A stretch of DNA of 64,000 bases, taken from the NCBI GenBank assembly GCA_947652115.1, contig OX393565.1, positions 14,528,457 to 14,592,456 on the forward strand, written 5' to 3'. This stretch comes from Blastomussa wellsi (lineage: Eukaryota > Cnidaria > Anthozoa > Scleractinia > Plerogyridae). Both the position numbers and the translations under genes were made by a program. Below, piece by piece: positions 46,478 to 56,788 of this stretch. Position 1 is the first letter of the stretch, and the number at the start of each line of letters is the position of its first letter. A model generated the notes under the pieces. The model was given only the letters and a program-made list of their open reading frames with translations. It did not search any database and was not told where the DNA came from.

Positions 46478-47092
46478 ATTTTATAGCATTGAAATACCCT
46501 GCTGCAAGGCTGATCTGCAGTGCCAGTTTACTTTTTGATGCGGGCGACAACCCATACAAATTTGTTAGTTAACATCGTGCCGAGCAAAAGGTAAGAGCTT
46601 TTATTAATTAATATTTTCGGTAATTTGGTAACTCAAACCAAATCTTTCTTCAGGTGAACATCACTCAAAGGAGATATGAGAAACCTTTGTTGTTTTTCTT
46701 TTTACTAAACCTCCACATGATTCAAAACAATGCATCCCTTCAGGTCTCTTCCTCTTGGAAACATACTCATTTCACCACAACAAAGTATTTTGACACAATT
46801 ACTTAACGCGGTTCAAAGGGATTTTAATAATTCAATCAATACACGCACTAGGATTACCTGGCTTTCACTAAAATCAACGTAAGAAAAGTAGAACAGAAAT
46901 GAAAAGATAAAACCAATAAACCTTAAAGTACTTGTTGTACAAAGTAGCAGATCGATGTGGTTAGACTAAACATACACACTGAATAATTTGCGAACGTTTA
47001 ATCTTTTAGTTTCTGCGAACACTACAGAAACTAACATTCATTGCGTCTCTTACCACCAAATATTATTAGTATACAGTAAACCAACGAATGCT
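46478..47092. other. Non-coding DNA
   Basis: No gene or repeat recognised. Confidence 0.45.
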
Positions 47093-47269
47093 CATAGGCG
47101 TACGGGCCGGGGGGGCCCTGCACCCCCAACATATTTTTTGGGCAGCAAGAGAAATTTGGGCAAGGCAACTTGGGAGAATTTTTTGGGTAAATGGTTCACT
47201 GCCTCCCCGCCTTCCCCCCCCCCCCCCCCCCAACTCCTTCCCCCTGGCAAAATTGCCCGTACGCTTATG
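47093..47269. mobile_element. GC-rich MITE with C run
   Basis: Inverted ends CATAGGCGTACGGGC (47093-47107) and GCCCGTACGCTTATG (47255-47269), one mismatch. It contains an 18-base C run (47214-47231). About 190 bp upstream of the GPCR 2 start codon. Confidence 0.7.
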
Positions 47270-47460
47270 CGAATACTAAATGCTTTAGTGGACCAACTCT
47301 TCTCCTCAGTAAATGTGATACATGTATTCTTCTCTTTGATTAAGAAGAAATGGAAAAAATCAGATGGATAGAAGCTCGAAAACACTCATCACACAATAAG
47401 CAGTAAGAAGCTTTTATTACTTGTATACCCGTCAAAGACTCGACTTTCAAAAGGCCAACG

Positions 47461-48609
47461 ATGGAAAATGCTACCAAGTCGACATCCCTTAATTGGTCTC
47501 AAGAGCAGTTTATTCGCCACAATAGAACCAACACAACAGCAGCCTGCAAAGAATTGGTCCGAACAAGTTCTGTTATAAAAATTATATTTTGTTTTATGTA
47601 CTCCATTATTTCTGTGAGTATCGTCCTAGGAAACATTGTTATTGTTTCAGTCTTTCTAAGAAAGCGTAAACTTCGCACTCGCACCGCCTATTTTCTGGTA
47701 AACCTTGCGTTTTCGGACATCATTGTGGGCAGTGTTGGTGTACCTTCATTTATCTACATTCTCGCCAATTCGGTGGAATTTCCAAGCTTCGTGTATATTC
47801 TGTGGAACACAATCGACGTATTTGGTGCTACAGCATCCATTTGGCATTTAATGATGATAAGTATCGAAAGATTTTATGCCGTAGGATGGCCATTCCTACA
47901 TCGCATATCTTCTAAAAAGCCATACTTCTTTCTTGTTGCCCTGGTTTGGAGCGTGTCAGTAGCACTTTGCTGTATAACAGTGACAGAAGCGTCCAAGTGG
48001 CCTTTCTACACACTTTTTGTCTCAGTGGTGTCTTTCCTTTGGCCATTATCAGTCATTATTATTGTCTACGTAGCCATGTTTGTCATTGCGTCAAAAAGTG
48101 TCCATCACAATCATCGCCAAGCCCAAGGCGCGGAAAAAGAGACACGCATTGCCAAAGCAATCTTGCTAGTGATTGGTTGTTTTCTTGTCGCATGGGGTCC
48201 ATTTTTTGGCCTGAACTTTGCATACTGGGCGTGCCGCTCATGTGTTGATATCAAATATGAAGTCATTCTTGCATTTAAGGTTCTTCAATACAGTAGCTCG
48301 CTTGCAAATCCTGTTATATACACGTTGCGACTTCCTGGTTGCTATGAGGCATTCATGGAAATGTATGGCCATTGGTTAATTAAGTGTAAAAGGTCTAGTT
48401 ATCTTGACAACTTGGAATATCCGCTCGCTTCGTATGAAGACGTTTCATTGATTAAAATTCGTGGCATCGACAATGTTTCGTTTCATTCGCCGTCTTGGGG
48501 TGTTAATTCGACTGATCCTACAATGCGGTCGATCAACACACGTGCAAATAGAAATGCATCGTGGTTATTTAGAAAATCTAAAAACATGACCTTCTCGTCT
48601 GTGATGTAG
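47461..48609 (+). CDS. Class A (rhodopsin-family) GPCR 2
   Basis: 382 codons from ATG 47461 to TAG 48607-48609, complete in one exon. Seven membrane segments with GN (N58) in TM1, NLAFSD (D86) in TM2, ERF at 136-138 in place of DRY, WGP (245-247) in TM6 and NPVIY (283-287) in TM7. The N-terminus carries sequons (NAT, NWS, NRT, NTT). Like GPCR 1 it lacks the TM3/ECL2 cysteines and has a C-x-x-C (CRSC, about 258-261) in ECL3. The ICL1 phrase LRTRT-YF is shared by both. The pair are clearly paralogues. The long tail has no recognised domain. Ligand unknown. Confidence 0.9.
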   Translation: MENATKSTSLNWSQEQFIRHNRTNTTAACKELVRTSSVIKIIFCFMYSIISVSIVLGNIVIVSVFLRKRKLRTRTAYFLVNLAFSDIIVGSVGVPSFIYILANSVEFPSFVYILWNTIDVFGATASIWHLMMISIERFYAVGWPFLHRISSKKPYFFLVALVWSVSVALCCITVTEASKWPFYTLFVSVVSFLWPLSVIIIVYVAMFVIASKSVHHNHRQAQGAEKETRIAKAILLVIGCFLVAWGPFFGLNFAYWACRSCVDIKYEVILAFKVLQYSSSLANPVIYTLRLPGCYEAFMEMYGHWLIKCKRSSYLDNLEYPLASYEDVSLIKIRGIDNVSFHSPSWGVNSTDPTMRSINTRANRNASWLFRKSKNMTFSSVM

Positions 48610-49621
48610 TCGACCGTGTGAAAGGCCATGAAGAGGAACACTTCAAGTCTCTACGACGTGACTTGTTATGGTAAGACAGCATATGTCCCGTCAAATGACC
48701 GTGACCTTTTCATGATCAAATAGTGGAATATTCTCGGTCAACGAAGTATGCTTCAGACAATTTGGCCAAAAATACTAGTAATTTGGTTTAGATTGGGATC
48801 ATAGCATCACAATTAGCCATTTTCTAAACAAGCAGGGGACTGGGTATAAATATTTAAAATCGATTGAAACGAAAAATTAAACCTAGCACTTAGGGCCACT
48901 TAAAAGATTATCCAAATTAATGTAAAAATACCAAATTTCAGCGCTATTGGCTTGAATGCAAATATATAGTACACTTTTGAAAAGTTAAAATTTAAGAGAG
49001 CTTTGTATGCAAATACACCGTTAGCAAATTTCTTAGAACTCATTTAGCATATGCATATTCGCTCCTTTTTCCATCTCGAAAGTTTAGGAAAAGGGTAACT
49101 GTTTAATCAACTTCACTATTTCATACTTACAACTCACCACAAGTGGGAGGCTAACCAACTGACAGTGACAAATGGAATAAGGCACCAACTACACAACGTG
49201 GTCGTACGGTTGTTTTTGGTTTTGATGTATTTATAGATTTATTTACTTGATACTTACCAGATACCCAGATCACCTGTAATAGTTTGTATTTACACACGAT
49301 AAATGTCTTGCAGCATAGCTGATATGGTCGTAATTTCCTTGATGTGGCTCCATCGTATGATTTAGTTATTAATATTTTAGTACGCGTAAGTACGCGTATT
49401 TAAGTTATAAAGAAAACTAGGCCTCACACAGATTAAGTATTACAGACGCAAATATTGGTACGAGAAAGCAAGAAATTTTTATTACTTGCTCAGTGAGTCG
49501 ATGGCTATTCCGTGATTAATCAATGAGTAATCAATAGAAAATTAAAGAGTAATCGATGGCATTGATGATTAATCGATAAGCCACAACACTTTTGGGCCTC
49601 GATTATTCGTCGATCACGGCA
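48610..49621. other. Non-coding DNA
   Basis: Likely GPCR 2 3' UTR plus intergenic DNA. A few TAATCGATGG-like repeats at about 49500-49600. No gene. Confidence 0.45.
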
Positions 49622-52600
49622 ATAATCAACAACAACAACAACTTTATTGTACCCAAATTAATTAGGTTTACAAAACTAGACAATATAAAATAAAATGAGT
49701 ACATGGCTGCCCGAAATAACCACTTTTGGCTAATGAGGAACTGGGCAGCCATCCTTAGTGTTTACATCAGTGATTTTAAAGGTCAGGTACAAATAAACAC
49801 ATACAACACGCACGGACAAAAATTAAGTAAACTAGGTTTAACTCTCTCTAAGGGGTAAACTACAACAGGCTAAACAAATAGAACGACAACGTCTGGGGTG
49901 AACAGGGAAGGGGTCCTGGATGGACCCTTCCATTTATTACATTGCCCAACATGGTAAAGAATGTACAAAATAACAACAACTATAGGGAGGGAGGGGAGGG
50001 GAACGAAGCTAGGTTGTGTACAAGCACATGGCGGACAAGCTGAGTACAGCGCATGTCAACTAAACTCGCCCCCAGATCTCTCGCTGGAGTTAAATACAAA
50101 TAATAGCTATTATTTAAAACTAAAATTTTAGCGGAAATAAGCCGGAAGAAAAAGGATATAAACAGCTTAACTAAGATAAGAGAGGATATAGAGGTATAGA
50201 TAGCTCGGTTAATAGCTTGCAATGAAGCTTGATTTGAATTTATTTTTAATGACCATAAGCCTTTTTAATGTTTAAGTGACAGTAGCTTAATGTCATCAGA
50301 TATAGTATTCCAGGTCTTAGCACCTTGATATCTAATATTAAATATACCATAGTTTGTTCTAGAGGAAAGTCTGGTGTTATAGTGAGTTTCTTTTATAGAA
50401 GTGAAAAAAAACCATCAAAATTAGTAGGAAGAAGTTTATTTTTAAATTTATACATAAAAACAGCAATGTGAAAGGTTACTTCATCAAATAATTTGAGAAC
50501 ATTTAATTCTTTGAAGAGTGGACTTGTATGTTCAGAAAATCCAGAGAAAGTTATGATTCTTATAGCTTTCTTTTGCACTACAAAAAGAGGTTACAAAGAA
50601 GTTTGATAAGTATTTCCCCAGGCTATTATTATACAATATGTTAAAAAAGGATATGCTAGAGCATAGTATAGGTCCAGTAAAGTTTTGCTGTTAAGATAAT
50701 AGCGAAGTTTGGATAGAATGCCTATACTACGTTTAACCTCTTTGCCAATATAGTTAATATGGCTTTTCCAGTTAAGATTTGAGTCAATGTAAGTTCCTAG
50801 ATATGTGATAGAATTTTCTTGACTTAATGATTGATTATTAATAAATAATGTAACTGACTTCGGTATTTTTTTTTGGATGGGATGAAATAGAGCAAAATTA
50901 GACTTGCCAATATTTAAGGAGAGTTTGTTTGCACATAGCCAGGAATGAACTATCCTAAGTTCATTGTTAAGATTGCTTTCTAGTATATTAATATTTTTAT
51001 GCTTTAGGAATAGGTTTGCATCATCAGCAAACAGGTGGAAATCTAATAGCCTTGAGCAGTTATGAAAATCGTTAATATAAATTAAGAAAAGCAGAGGTCC
51101 CAGTACAGACCCCAGAGGAACACCACAGGAGATATGTACTTTATCCGAAAAAGTGTTTCCGTGAGATACAAATTGTTTCCTATTACTCAGATATGAAGTG
51201 AACCAATCTTTGACAATACCACGGATACCATAGAACTCAAGTTTTATTCAAGTTCAATTTATTGAAAATAGATAAGAGAAAAATAGGACGGTAGTTGTTT
51301 AAACTAACCTGTGATCCATTTTTAAATACTGGTATAACTCTGGCTAATTTGAACCTCTCAGGAACAATACCAGTAAGGAATGAAGTATTAAAAATTATTT
51401 GTAAGGGTTCTGACAGAGCACTTTTAAGAATTTTTAGAACTGAAACTGGTATACTAGAAGGACCTACTGCTTTACCAGTATTTCAGATTCTATTTCCTCT
51501 GGAGCAATGGGGGACAAGAACAAGCTATCCCGTGGAGAAGATGACATACACTGATAGGCAGACTTGTCGACAGTAGGAATAACACTAGCCAAATTACTGC
51601 CAATGTTGGCAAAATAATTATTAAAAGCGTTTGAAATCGATGTTTGATCTGTTATTTATCTGTTATTATCCTGCGGAGTTGTTCGAATAATTTGCTTTAT
51701 ACCCTTCCAGATTCTCTTACCATTGCTCATATTTATTGAAAAATAGTCCTTGTAATAATTTTTTTTACTAATTTTGATAAGATGGTTTAATTTATTCCTA
51801 TAAAACTTGAATTTGGTTTGGTAATAAGAGGATTTAGTCTTAAGGAATTTCTCATAAAGATTATTTTTAATTTTAATAGAGTTTCTAATTGCAGTAATAA
51901 TCCATGGCTTAGTTTTGAGCTTTAACACTTTCCTAGACAATTGCTTCAATGGAATGTGCATATCAATAATCCCTGAAATTTTACTGTAAAAAGTATCAAA
52001 CATATAGCTTGGATCAGAATTACAGTTAAATAATATATCCCAGTCTATTGATTGGATATCATTAATTAGGGCTTGCTCATCAAGCTTCGAATAGTCTCTT
52101 CTGAAAATCTTGATATTTTCTGGCAATGAAGAGAATTTACTAACAATAAGAAAATTTGGCAAATGGTCTGTTAGATCATAAATTAAATTACCACTGACAG
52201 TAAAATGTTCAAGAGAGTTAAAGAAAATATTATCAATAAGTGTTGCAGAATGATCCGTAATCCTGGTTGGTTGCAAAATTTGAGGCTGGAAATATGAAGA
52301 ACCCAAGGTATTTAAAAAATCATTTGTGCCAGGATGAGACTGAAACTTGAGGAGGTCTAAGTTGAAGTCCCCTAGTATAGCACAGTATTTGTTTTCACGA
52401 TGAATCCTTTCAATCACTGTGTTTATGTGTGTCATAAAACTGTCTAAGCTGCCATGGGGGTGTCTGTAAATAATTCCACAGATAGTATTATGTTCAGCAT
52501 CATTTTGGATTTCAATCCATAGAGATTCATATCCTTCCTTAACCGAAGAGAGATCTTGACGTCATTCTTAACAAAAGCTCCCACTCCTCCAGCATTAGAA

Positions 52601-53048
52601 AGGCTTGGTTAAGATAAAAAGCTATAGCCTGTAATATCAATATTAATAATTTCTTCTTGATCAATCTTTAGTTTGGTTTCACTGAGACCTATCACTGACA
52701 GGGGAAAATACAATTCAGACAGCATATTAATAAGGTTATCTATATTAGCTTGAATACTTCTTATATTGCAATTTAAAAAAGAAAAAGCATTGCTAGAGAA
52801 ACAAGCTGTAATATCCTTAAGCTTATTTGCATGAAAATCATGAGTAGTAAAATAATTAAAATTTGAGTCAGAAGGCATATGAAGGTCAATATCTAGATTT
52901 GTGAGGTGGGCTATGTTAGTAACAGAGGAGGATATATTCAAACAAGGCAAAGAGGTATGGCTGTCATAGCTGTCATCTTACATTTCAAACAATGTTTGAA
53001 AAGTTCCTTGTTCTTTTCGGTCAGGCTTTCATTAATGTAGATCTTTCA
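49622..53048 (-). mobile_element. LINE, CR1/L2-like, 5'-truncated and defective
   Basis: Minus-strand LINE of about 3.4 kb. It runs from the end of ORF1 (KIYINESLTEKNKELFK, near 53048-52990) through ORF2 endonuclease and reverse transcriptase to a 3' UTR of about 600 bp. It ends in a (TTG)n tail (plus strand (CAA)n at about 49624-49640). Simple-repeat tails and lack of poly-A fit the CR1/L2 group. Confidence 0.8.
50247..52975 (-). pseudogene. LINE ORF2: endonuclease and reverse transcriptase, broken
   Basis: Apurinic-type endonuclease phrases NCNIRSIQANIDNL and GLSETKL (before a stop at 52609), then GDFNLDLLKF and YDLTDHLPNFL in an open stretch of about 260 codons (51656-52435). The reverse transcriptase includes LNNYRPIF, GVPLGSVLGPLLFLIYIND, FADD (51020-51031) and SNLNWKSHI, ending near KKAYGH then a stop. 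Lesions: stop in the endonuclease (52609), frame break near 52550, stop at 51656, frame break near 51510, and a deletion near 51250 that removes the part with the first catalytic Asp. Other stops lie in the thumb. It cannot be active. Confidence 0.8.
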
Positions 53049-53088
53049 GTTTCAGTTTATTACCCGGCATCGATTATTCATCGGTGTC

Positions 53089-53261
53089 ATACACCTTATT
53101 CCAAAATGGCTACATCTTAATATTCTTTTATTGGTATTCAAATTAGCCCTTCTTGCCTCGTTTTTGAGTTCAAAAATCAAAAGAATATTTTATCTCGAAC
53201 GAGGCAACAAGGGCCAACTTCTGTGTACATATATCAGCGGCCATTTTGGAATAAGGTGTAT
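53089..53261. mobile_element. MITE, 173 bp
   Basis: Inverted ends ATACACCTTATTCCAAAATG / complement (53240-53261) and an inner pair around TTGCCTCGTT. TTCATCG on both sides (53077-53083 and 53264-53270) might be a target duplication. Confidence 0.65.
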
Positions 53262-53830
53262 TGTTCATCGATTAGTTATATCTGGTACCGGTGTTTTTAG
53301 CCAATCAAATGAAAATTTGCCATGACTCTCATTTCCACAACTCAAATGAGGTAGTATCAGCAATGTGTAATAATATCAACTATATATGGCGTCCATGCAT
53401 TGTCCAGCGGCAAGAGACGAGGGATAAGAACATCATCAACTAACTACGATAACCGTAATATTTTATTTCATATTTTAATGCTGAATTACATTTCAATAAA
53501 AATGCATTATATAGACCGGTAAATATTGATCCAGTATAGAGAGTTCAGACGGCTTTCAAACGAAATCAAGCTGATCGATTGCCAATTTATCTTTCATTCA
53601 TTCATTCATTCATTCATTCATTCACTCATTCACTGGCGTTGACTGATATGCTCTTTGATTTGACTCGTTTGATTGTTTTTTGTAGTACTCTTGTCAGCAA
53701 TTTTGATTTTTCATTACGGTTATTGTTACACGCAAAACCAATGGCTAATCTTAAGGAAACGTTGTGCTAAGGAGCGAACTATTAGTAACTGCTTTGAATA
53801 AATTACTATGCAGTATATCTTAGGTTCTGT
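53262..53830. other. Intergenic DNA with (ATTC)n microsatellite
   Basis: (TTCA)n at about 53592-53632, inside the likely 3' flank of GPCR 3. Nothing else recognised. Confidence 0.6.
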
Positions 53831-54997
53831 TCAAGAGGACGAAACATCGGAGACGCTCCTTTGAAGTTCGATTTCTTCACCAGACGGCCGATCGGTCTGA
53901 CCGTTTTCTTGTGCTGATGTTTGCAAAGACCAATCGTTTGAACTGTTCACGTGATTATCGGCAGCTGGCTGACATTTTGTCCATTGGCTTTGAATTGCTT
54001 TCTTTCGAATCGAGCCCGGAGCAAAAGAGGAAAATGTTGTTCTGAAACTCTCTCCAACGTTTCGCGCCGTTTTGCTAACTTCGCGGCATGGACACAATAT
54101 GGCTGAAAACGCTTCACGAAAGTGCTGGAACTTGTGAGCGTACAAAAGGGGATTGACAGCTGAATTTCCGTACTGAAGAAATTTTACAGCGCAAATAGCT
54201 TGCCAGGAAGGCATAATATCTGGTCTGATGTAACTGACCAAGGAGAGCGTAAAGAAAGGAAGCCACCCAATCATGAACAACGCAATCATTATGATCACCG
54301 CCTTGGCAACGCGGACCTCCTTGCGAAGACTCCTTTTAAACTTATAAGAATACTTGACTTTGTTCTTGCGAATGGAAATAACTACAGCAGCTTGTGTTAC
54401 GCATACAATACACAAGGGAACGAAAAAGCAGAGTACTATGATAGTCACATTGTATGCTTTTGGTGCTGATGCCATTCCCGGTTTGGAACACGCCGCAACT
54501 GGAATCGCCACTGACCAAATAAGGGCCAAAATTATCAAGTAGCGTTTACTGGTGTAAGTACGATGGCTTAGAGGCCAAACAATAGCACAGAACCTATCCC
54601 AGCTTAGCGCAACCAGATGCAGTATGGAGCCAACACCTCCAAGTATATCAAATATTACCCAGATTTCATGCAAGTGGGCAAACCATGTCTCTTTTTCGTC
54701 GCTAAGAAACATGACAACAATCCACCATGGAATGGAGACAATACCAACAAACCAGTCAGTAGCTGCTAATGAAACGATGAAATAGTTGGTATGAGTGCGA
54801 AGAAACTTCTTCTTTCCAAAAGAGAATATCACAAGGCCATTTCCAAACAGGATAACGGCAGCAACAATAGAGTATGCAACGGCCCACGGAACGAGAATCT
54901 GATAATTCATCTTTAAATAGCCTTTAGCTTCACTTTGAACAGCTGACGAGTTTCTTGTGTTGTTAAACGAGGCTCCTGAAAAAGAAAACCATTTCAT
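53831..54997 (-). CDS. Class A (rhodopsin-family) GPCR 3
   Basis: 388 codons if started at the ATG at 54997. Marks: GN (N53) in TM1, SLAATD (D81) in TM2, DRF (134-136) after TM3, WLPFF (W245) in TM6 and NPLLY (282-286) in TM7. ICL1 reads LRTHTNYF as in GPCR 1 (LRTRTNYF). No Cys before TM3; no ECL3 C-x-x-C, unlike its neighbours. The first codons spell MKWFSFSG, whose DNA (pyrimidine tract then CAG, at 54976-54990) is a good splice acceptor. The real exon may therefore begin at 54975, with the N-terminus upstream or at internal Met30. The tail is long, Ser/Gln-rich and unmatched. Ligand unknown. Confidence 0.88.
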   Translation of the reverse strand: MKWFSFSGASFNNTRNSSAVQSEAKGYLKMNYQILVPWAVAYSIVAAVILFGNGLVIFSFGKKKFLRTHTNYFIVSLAATDWFVGIVSIPWWIVVMFLSDEKETWFAHLHEIWVIFDILGGVGSILHLVALSWDRFCAIVWPLSHRTYTSKRYLIILALIWSVAIPVAACSKPGMASAPKAYNVTIIVLCFFVPLCIVCVTQAAVVISIRKNKVKYSYKFKRSLRKEVRVAKAVIIMIALFMIGWLPFFTLSLVSYIRPDIMPSWQAICAVKFLQYGNSAVNPLLYAHKFQHFREAFSAILCPCREVSKTARNVGESFRTTFSSFAPGSIRKKAIQSQWTKCQPAADNHVNSSNDWSLQTSAQENGQTDRPSGEEIELQRSVSDVSSS

Positions 54998-56616
54998 GCA
55001 TTAGAAAAGAAAAACACGATTCTTCGTCATACCGTGCATCTTATCCCTGCCTTTAAAACTAATTTCGCTCTCAATTACCCTGTTCCCTGAAGGGCCAAGC
55101 TAGCAAAGCAACTGTATATGAACCTCTGAAGACTTAAGAGATGATTGCGATTGCCGTCACCGAATCATTCTGACAGAGAAGTTAAACTTAATTAACCTTG
55201 CGCTGGCAGACACGTACGTTTTACTGATCTCTTCCTAAAAAAGATCACTGAGCTAAATCAGGACAGTCGGACGTCTAGTATTATCTTTTACACTCATTGC
55301 ACTGATCAGGCGCACTGCATTATTTCATAAAAAAGGGTGGCTGATCAACATTAAAATTTATATACTATATACAATGTTCTTTTCCCCTTGTGTACTTACT
55401 TACTTAAAATCAATTATTATTATTGTTGTAGAGTCTGCAGGATAAGGTTCCTACTACTAAACTTTCTACAAATATCACGTTCTTTAGACATCAAACTTGC
55501 GCACGCCAAGTAACAGCATCTATGACAGATTTGTGCGTGTCGTATGTAAGACATACCGGTACGGGTGCGTGATAGCTCAACAGTGAACTCGACGTCGTCA
55601 CATTACATTTGGAGTCAAATTGAGACTTCTCACAGCATCAGCGTCTGCTTTATCGGTATAAAATGAAGTATGGAAATTTGATTTTAAAATGAAATCCTCC
55701 ATGATCCCCATAAATCTACCATGATCGGAACATGTTCAGACTTAATAACAATGACAGGTTTGAACAAATTTCCTTTGAGGAGTTCAGTTCTCAGGAACTC
55801 GAATATTTTAATTGGAAAGTTTTCGACTTTCCAACCGATAGACAGAAGAGGCAAAAAATACCGTGTTCAGACTGCTTGTAGTTACGGCCGACTTGTGAAT
55901 AAAATAACTTAGACTGAAGACAACTGTAAAAACATTTCGTTGCGAGAAATGACATGTTTTATTATCAACGTTGTGATCTGCTTACAATATTCAAATACGG
56001 AGTCATTTTTCCCAGAGGTTTTACTTATCAGAATTTCCATCTCTGAAGATTGTGTTCATAATTGAAGTCATGGAAAAGTTGGATGAAATTAACAGGCCAA
56101 AAAGGTTGCAAAATGATTGTGATGTTTATCCATGGAATCTTAATTTTTCCACGCAAAATGCGAACTTCTAAATATTTCAACAATTTCAAGCAAAATAACA
56201 TGTCCCTTAAAAACATGTTCATTTTACAGATTTAAGAACTGAAATGCTTCCAATTGTTTTGACTTGGAAAGACGCTGATACAAAAAATAAATTCTGATAT
56301 GAATCACACAAAGCACGTGATATATATAGAGCATAACTCCGAGTTTGCCATTGGCCGGCCTCTTTATTTTAATTATAATGGTCAAAAACCCATGTTTTAT
56401 CAGAGTATAAAACACGGAAAAAGCCTTTTGTTGTTTTTTTTTTTATTTTTTATTCGCAAGAAATGGTGTAGAACATTTTCTATGCAAAAACTTCCGACAA
56501 AATTCTGAGTCAGGCTGCAGAAATTGTCAACGAAGCTTCTAAGTGCGAGAGGAAAGTAGAAGAAGCGAAGTTCAGTTCATCGATCGTGCGTGTTTTGTTG
56601 CATAATTAATTAAAGC
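54998..56616. other. Non-coding DNA upstream of GPCR 3
   Basis: May hold a 5' exon and promoter of GPCR 3, but none can be pinned down by eye. No other gene recognised. Confidence 0.45.
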
Positions 56617-56788
56617 AAATAAAGAAGCCTAAGCCATGTATTATACTGTCATAAAACACTCCGGACATTTGAGAACAGTCACTCGAGCCTGCGGCTCGTG
56701 TTTTCTACATTTCCCTCGTGCTCTCAAATGCATACCCGTCGTGTTTTATGACAGTGCAGTATAATACATGCCTTAAGCTTCTTTATTT
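56617..56788. mobile_element. MITE-like fold-back element, 172 bp
   Basis: Inverted ends AAATAAAGAAGC / GCTTCTTTATTT extended by TGTATTATACTG and GTCATAAAACAC pairs. Nearly full-length hairpin. Non-coding. Confidence 0.75.

Noticed and set aside
47088..47385. Overlapping open frames around the C run, both strands
   Set aside because: Low-complexity proline/glycine peptides produced by the MITE and its C run.
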